Under the pieces are notes generated by a model. It made no database searches. It was given only the letters and a program-made list of their open reading frames with translations, and was not told the DNA's origin. This document shows, one piece after another, positions 59,609 through 64,000 of a stretch of 64,000 bases of DNA; the stretch's first letter is position 1; each line of letters opens with the position of its first letter. A program made the position numbers and the translations under genes. This stretch comes from Grifola frondosa (lineage: Eukaryota; Basidiomycota; Agaricomycetes; Polyporales; Grifolaceae): NCBI GenBank assembly GCA_001683735.1, contig LUGG01000001.1:62001-126000 (forward strand), given 5' to 3'.

Positions 59609-61113
59609 ATGCCCGCCTCAAACAAGGTCGAGTGCCACTGCAAAAGCTATGGCTGTAACGGAGGCCTCATTTCCTATGACACGTTCCGCACCCACCGCGC
59701 GCGCGATTTGCGTGAACAATGTTCTCAGCCATATCGCCCTCGTGCACCTATCTCCTCTGCGCCACTCTTTCAAATCCCTGTAGTCCTTACGGGGCCCATC
59801 CAACACACTATTGATACCTCTGCTCAGCCATTTCCAACTTACCTGCCTTCCACAGGTCATCCAAATGAAATCGAGCAGGAGATGCTAGTGAACGGCACCA
59901 TGTCGGTGTCCAATCTCATGCTCGACGTTCCATGGCAAGGTGCACCACCGGCCGGACCACTAGATGACTCCGGAGTGCCCATGGTACAAAGGAACCCGGA
60001 CCTTTTACTTCAACACATCGATTACTGGATGGCCTCAAATTCAATGTCTGCAGTAACCTCGCAGCCGTTGTCTGCTGCAGTCGCGCATCAAATGGCTGGA
60101 CCTTCCCCGGACGAAGAATCTCTTATGCGCGAATTACAAAGCGCCATGGAGGAGGCTGCACTCACCGAGAATGGAGGAGGTCCGGAGTTCTTAGGTCCTC
60201 CGACGCAGATGGCAAATGTCGAAGACGAGATGCCGAATCCTGACAAAGACGTCGAGGTTGCACCGCCTGAACCCTGGTCCGAACTCATTCACCTGCAAGC
60301 TTCCATTTCCCAGACGGGCGATGTCGATGATCCGGACCCATTTCACTGTGCTTCCAGCATTGTTCCCAATATCGATATCGCCGGCATTGCTCCACACCTG
60401 GTCTCCATATATGCGCTGGTGTGCTGGCTGCATCTACAGCACCACCTCCCTCGCTCTGCATGCAATGTCGTCCTATGGGCGTTTGCACTGATCATTGTCG
60501 CAGTCTCTCAGGTTGCATGCCCAGGTCTTCCATACATTGTTCCTGCTTTACCTGTGCTCACACTCAAAACTGCGTCGTCTCTCCTCGGTCTCGAAGTTGC
60601 GCATCAGATCTTCGTTGTATGCCCCAACTGCAAAGAAGTCTTTCCAGATACCTCAGATCTCTCGGACAACTGTACGCTGTGTGGCTCTCATTTATTCAAA
60701 CCGATGTCACACTGTGTGGCACAGCCAGAAAAACCCGCATTCCAGAAATCAAATACCCCTACCTGTCCCTCGAAGACCAGCTGCGACGACTACTCCAAAT
60801 CCCAGGTCTGGAAGATCTTCTCGATGATTGGCGCAAAAAGCCGCAGACACCAGGAGTTCTTATCAATTTTTTTGATGGCGGCATTGCAAAGGATCTACAG
60901 GGCCCGGACGGTAAGCAATTCTTCGCGAACAATGGGATACAAGATGCCAAAGGTCCCGATGGAGAACTCCGCATTGGGCTCTCATGGGGCGTTGACTGGT
61001 GAGCTCTTTCTCCTTCTCCTGCGAGAGACTCCCGCAAGCGAATGTTCATATGCTTATTATATACAGGTTCTCGTATCTGCGCTCCCTGATTGCGCCATCA
61101 CATTCCTCCTGTC
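59609..61113 (+). CDS. Tnp2-family (CACTA) transposase, N-terminal half, interrupted
   Basis: The frame is open from at least 59558; ATG 59609 (MPASNKVECHCKSYGCNGGL) is the likely start. The order is that of Agaricomycete Tnp2 proteins: a Cys-rich head (CHCKSYGCNGGLISYDTFRT), an acidic variable part, WLHLQHHLPRSACNVVLWAF with hydrophobic segments, a zinc-type CPNCKEVFPDTSDLSDNC with CTLCGSHLF, then IPEIKYPYLSLEDQLRRLL, IPGLEDLLDDWRK, FANNG and GLSWGVDW. An intron from about 61000 to 61066 leads to FSYLRSLIAPSHSSC, where an LTR begins at 61114. The DDE catalytic core lies beyond and is missing here. The reading frame is otherwise intact over 1.4 kb, so the transposon was young when it was hit. 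Confidence 0.85.
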
Positions 61114-61295
61114 TGTAACAAATTTCCCGATTTGGACATAGACGCCCAGTAGACACTGGGACGCGTCGCGTTGATCACCTGCAAGATCAGGTGATGGTTG
61201 AAGGAGCGAGTGTCATGTTGATGACACTGATTGGTGAGCGGATGAGTAAGGCGCTATTGTGGGAGAGTGACCATACGTGCGTAAATGGACTTTGC

Positions 61296-61303
61296 TATTT
61301 AAG
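61296..61303 (+). promoter_or_regulatory. LTR TATA-like box
   Basis: TATTTAAG would place transcription start about 25-32 bases downstream, at 61325-61335. That is where the self-primer sequence AGCTCGTTCAA (61328-61338) lies. Confidence 0.55.
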
Positions 61304-61336
61304 TTTGATTTTGCCACCTGGAACGTCAGCTCGTTC

Positions 61337-61433
61337 AACTTCGTTGAACATTCGCTTTCGTTACCAGGTAAGCAGTTTGTATGCTAGTTGTATTTTAATA
61401 TTAACTTCGTTGAACATTCGCTTTCGTTACCAG
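61337..61433 (+). repeat. Two identical 31-bp direct repeats within the LTR leader
   Basis: Copies at 61337-61367 and 61403-61433 are identical by eye, begin AACTTCGTTGAACATTCG and end TTACCAG, and are 66 bp apart start to start. The first is preceded by GTTC, so GTTCAAC-TTC-GTTGAAC (61334-61350) can form a 7-bp hairpin right after the predicted RNA 5' end. The second copy lacks the GTTC half. Confidence 0.85.
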
Positions 61434-61515
61434 CTGTTGCCCAAACGAAACCGTCAGTACGAATCTCAACACCGGGAGTAAGCGTACTCTGCCGTGGTTT
61501 TGGTGATTCGTTACA

Positions 61516-61528
61516 GTTTGAACGAGCT
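61516..61528 (+). promoter_or_regulatory. Primer-binding site of self-priming type
   Basis: Immediately inside the LTR, TTGAACGAGCT (61518-61528) is the exact reverse complement of AGCTCGTTCAA at 61328-61338, the predicted 5' end of the element's RNA. There is no TGG-type match expected for an ordinary tRNA primer. This is the arrangement of Tf1, where the RNA's first 11 bases fold back to prime reverse transcription. Confidence 0.7.
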
Positions 61529-61557
61529 TTGCTTACCGTCCCCCGTCGTCGATTCCA

Positions 61558-62249
61558 GTGACCTCCATCACACGCTACCAAGAGGGCAGTTGGGTGACCG
61601 TCGTTGCGCACAACGACATCGTCTCTGGAGAGGAGGTTATCACTGAGGACGACGCCGCTGACGTTGTCGCTAGGAGCGCGGCCTTCATAGGAGAAGTCCC
61701 CTCCGTCTACAACCCCGTTCCCCAGCAGAGGAGGAACGAGTTCCCCACCGAGATCGCTCGGAACCCCATCGACGCCGCGTACGAACGCCCGAAGCGTCGA
61801 GCATTCGAAGAGACCCGCGCTCTCTACATCGAACCGAGGACGACTGGAAGCCCCAGGAGTTCGTCGTCACCCCCATCGCCGACGACACCCAGCGTGTCTT
61901 AGGCTACTCCCTCGCAGTCCTCACCGCCGTAGGACTTTCCCAATTCAGTTTCAAACGCGACCGTACTCGCGTCGACGACCTTCGGTGGCACGACCACGCC
62001 CGCAACGTCCCGTACGACGTTCGCCTTCCCTCATCTCCTTTCGGTCTATTTGACCAATATTCTCTTTACCTTGACGACAATCGCCCCCTTCCCTTGTGGG
62101 AGATTTTCGACTTAGTCAACTTCCATTTCGCCTTCCGTCAGATCTACGAAGCGCGTGGAAACGTGCACAAGTCGTGCGAGGAAGTCGCGGAACTCGCGAA
62201 GCGTCTTTTCGAGACCAACGTGCAGTATTGTGAGAAGTACTGGCTGTAG
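61558..62249 (+). CDS. Extra ORF upstream of gag, unknown function
   Basis: About 230 codons from ATG 61558 (MTSITRYQEGSWVTVVAHND) to TAG 62247-62249, with one frame slip at 61834-61835 (CC, one base missing). The product is soluble and acidic in its first third (GEEVITEDDAADVVARSA), with a C-terminal helical part (FHFAFRQIYEARGNVHKSCE, VAELAKRLFETNVQYCEKYW). No domain is recognised and no gag, protease or polymerase motif is present. It begins 43 bases after the LTR, so it is the first ORF of the genomic RNA. Its conservation as an open frame on both sides of the slip argues that it is real. Confidence 0.6.
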
Positions 62250-62332
62250 GTCGAGGGAACGGCGAGGGCCTAGTATCGTGTACCAATTGTATTCACTCCC
62301 GTGCTTGAGAAAAAGAACCTTTGTTGTGACAC

Positions 62333-64000
62333 ATGTCCAACCCGTGATCGTTCTTATCGTTACCCAAACTGTCGTCACCACTATCTCTATCCTCTCCATC
62401 GTCGGTCTCTTCTACTACCTCCTCCGAACCTACACAGAGGTTCATATACGAGTCGCAAGAACTCCCAGGACAGACGAGCAATCTTCAGCCCGAGACCGCG
62501 ACTCCCACCCATCCGGACGAGTCTCATGGACACGCCGGACCATCCGAGAATCCGTGGACACCCGCGGAAGCCACGGCAATTCCTCCTCCTCCTCCACAAC
62601 TCAGGCCCAACAAGAGCTCGAAGCGTTCGTAACCAGGGTGGTGACGAACCTTCTCGCGGAAGGCCTGACCGATCATACCCGCCGCATCACGACACTCGAG
62701 GAAGACTTGACCTCACTAACCCGGCTGGTGAATCCGGAGTAGTCGGGTGAACGCTCTCGAGGAGGAGAACAGGGCCGGATCGCGGACGTAGTCGCTCTAG
62801 CAGACAGAGCATCGAAAGCCGAGGCGAAGGCCCATCAAGCCGACCAGGTCGTCCAGGAACTCCGGGACGACATCGCTTCGTTGAGGCTGTCGATCAAGAA
62901 CCTCAAGGCTCGATGTCTCACTCTCGAGAATCTCCGTCCCGAGGAAGGTCACGCTCTCGTACGTCCAGACATTGAGCCGGAACGTTTCCTACCGGCCCGC
63001 CTTCCCCATTCCAGACCCACGACCCGCTTCACACTCTCCCCGCGACGACTGATGTCTCCGCTCCCGACTACGAGAGGGCCGCCGCGCCGCGCGAGGGCAC
63101 TATTCGTAAGCCCAAGTTCCCTGCTCCCGCGCCCTTCGCCAAGCCTACGAAGGAAAGACCGCGGAACAGTGGATGAAGGCATGGGAAACGTACTTCGTCT
63201 ATTACGAAGTCCAATCGTCAACGGACCGTTTGCTCTGATCCTCGGATCGCTAGGAGGGAGCCCTAGATTGGGCGTCCTCTTACAGTGATAATTCAATAAC
63301 AACGTGCCGGTCGGTTCATGGGAGGATTTCAAGAAGGAATTTCTCGGACAGTACGGACCCTCGATTCGCAGTTCGACGCTCAGCAGGCGCTGATTGCGTC
63401 TTCGCAACGACGGGCCGTACAATCGTATGCCGAACACTTCCGTCGCTGGGCCCCCGCATCCGGACACAACAGCAAACCCTTCTCTCCTGCTTCGGACCCA
63501 GGTCAAGCAGTCAATTCGAGATGCGATGCCGGTCACGAGACGCAACCGGACACCTGGGAGAAGTACCTCGAACGGGCCCAACGAGTAGATCAAGCCCGCG
63601 GCACTTACGCCCATCCCGGATCGTCTCCACAGCAGTCAAAGACGACTGCTTATCGCCATCCCCATTCGCAGAGTCAATCTCACTCTGCCCCGACTCATAC
63701 CCGCGACCCTAACCATGGACGTTGACCGCGCCGCGGCACGCGCAAGGGCGCGTGCTTCGTATGCGGCAAGGTGGGCCATCTGGCAAATGCGTGTCCAGAT
63801 AAGAAGCCCAGGGGAAGTCGATCCGCGAGATGAGTATCGACGAGTTAATTCGCCTTGTAGGACAGGACTCGTCGAGGAGAAAAGAAGAAAACTGTCGACA
63901 AGGGCAAGCAGAAAGAATTGCAAGGAACCCGAGTCGTCAGCCAAGTCGAGGAGATGGAGCAATCGGCATGTCATCGTCGACGTGGAATACGGATTTTTAG
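62333..64000 (+). CDS. Gag polyprotein of the gypsy element (runs to window edge)
   Basis: The likely start is ATG 62333, with a slip at the CCC of 62341-62343. The N-terminus is strongly hydrophobic (VIVLIVTQTVVTTISILSIV, GLFYYLLRTY), then a basic/Ser-rich linker, then long coiled coil (LEAFVTRVVTNLLAEG, DDIASLRLSIKNLKARC). The retrotrans_gag core follows with KPKFPAPAPF, WMKAWETYFVYYEVQ, GSWEDFKKEFLGQYG. At the end a CCHC zinc knuckle CFVCGKVGHLANACP (about 63756-63800) and IREMSIDELIR-type sequence are seen. Several frame slips (near 62745, 63160, 63255 and 63395) break the frame; with so many, real decay is possible here besides sequencing error. Pol would follow beyond the window. Confidence 0.8.

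Larger units (their letters stand above)
57991..61113 (+). mobile_element. CACTA-type DNA transposon (Tnp2 family), 5' part, truncated by an insertion
   Basis: The element contains a Tnp2-type transposase gene reading rightwards and, to its left, an array of short CGGGAT/ATCCCG motifs on both strands, as expected of the subterminal repeats of CACTA elements. A CACTG at 57991 at the outer edge of this array could be the terminus; CACTA and CACTG ends are both known in the superfamily. The right part is cut off at 61113 by an LTR retrotransposon and the right end is not in the window. The left boundary is inferred. Confidence 0.65.
61114..61515 (+). repeat. 5' LTR of the gypsy element
   Basis: Termini TGTAAC and GTTACA form a perfect 6-base inverted repeat, as in gypsy LTRs. 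The left edge is confirmed independently because the Tnp2 protein match stops there. A TATA-like TATTTAAG lies at 61296-61303, and two 31-bp direct repeats lie at 61337-61367 and 61403-61433. Confidence 0.85.
61114..64000 (+). mobile_element. Ty3/gypsy LTR retrotransposon, left part, nested in the CACTA element
   Basis: The element starts with a 402-bp LTR (TGTAAC...GTTACA) placed directly inside the Tnp2 coding sequence. Next come a self-complementary primer-binding site, an extra ORF and a gag gene ending with a CCHC knuckle near the window edge. Pol (protease, reverse transcriptase, RNase H, integrase) and the right LTR are outside. If the target duplication is 5 bp, the left copy is CTGTC (61109-61113). 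The self-priming layout places it with the Tf1/sushi chromoviruses. Confidence 0.85.

Noticed and set aside
1..64000. CRISPR arrays, prokaryotic operons, rRNA genes
   Set aside because: No regularly spaced repeats or rRNA signatures were seen; the intron-rich gene structure shows a fungal nuclear genome.

Overview
The window is nuclear DNA of a filamentous basidiomycete, most likely a wood-decay Agaricomycete. The genes carry many short (about 50-75 bp) GT-AG introns and include a secreted AA9 lytic polysaccharide monooxygenase, a GMC oxidoreductase, small secreted proteins, an F-box protein, a C6 zinc-cluster factor and an HMG-box factor. Two intron-bearing tRNA genes and a nested pair of transposable elements complete the picture. 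The species cannot be told from sequence alone.

Layout. 0.5-5.9 kb: a tandem duplication of a secreted-protein gene together with its promoter. 6.2-11.1 kb: cytosine deaminase (+), a haloacid-dehalogenase-type hydrolase (-) behind a tRNA-Gly, an unrecognised membrane protein (-), and a Gdt1-family cation transporter (+). 12.5-16 kb: an orphan ORF, tRNA-Asp and uridine phosphorylase (-). 16-19.9 kb: little that is recognisable. 19.9-24.7 kb: HMG-box factor and a 2,4-dienoyl-CoA-reductase-like SDR. 24.7-29.9 kb: a gene desert. 30-35 kb: two divergent tandem copies of an unknown fungal family and a scrambled mosaic of gene fragments. 35.8-42.4 kb: small secreted protein, F-box gene and GMC oxidoreductase. 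45-49.1 kb: AA9 LPMO and zinc-cluster factor. 50.2-56.1 kb: a divergent proteostasis pair, the atypical Hsp70 Ssz1 and the deubiquitinase Ubp14/USP5. 58-64 kb: a CACTA/Tnp2 DNA transposon split by a Ty3/gypsy LTR retrotransposon that runs off the right edge.

Working relations. Cytosine deaminase and uridine phosphorylase are both pyrimidine-salvage enzymes, 8 kb apart. Ssz1 (ribosome-associated folding) and Ubp14 (recycling of free ubiquitin chains) share one 371-bp promoter region. The LPMO and the GMC oxidoreductase belong to extracellular oxidative plant-polymer attack; GMC enzymes make H2O2, an LPMO co-substrate.

The most interesting region is the right end. The retrotransposon has terminal TGTAAC...GTTACA, interrupts the Tnp2 coding sequence cleanly, and just inside its LTR has an 11-nt stretch complementary to the predicted 5' end of its own RNA, the hallmark of Tf1/sushi-type self-primed elements. 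It also carries an extra ORF ahead of gag and a Gag with a hydrophobic N-terminus.

Caution: many otherwise good genes contain single-base frame slips, mostly where one G or C is missing from a short run. Residual long-read indel error is the simplest explanation, so gene calls below ignore these slips and do not treat them as proof of pseudogenes.
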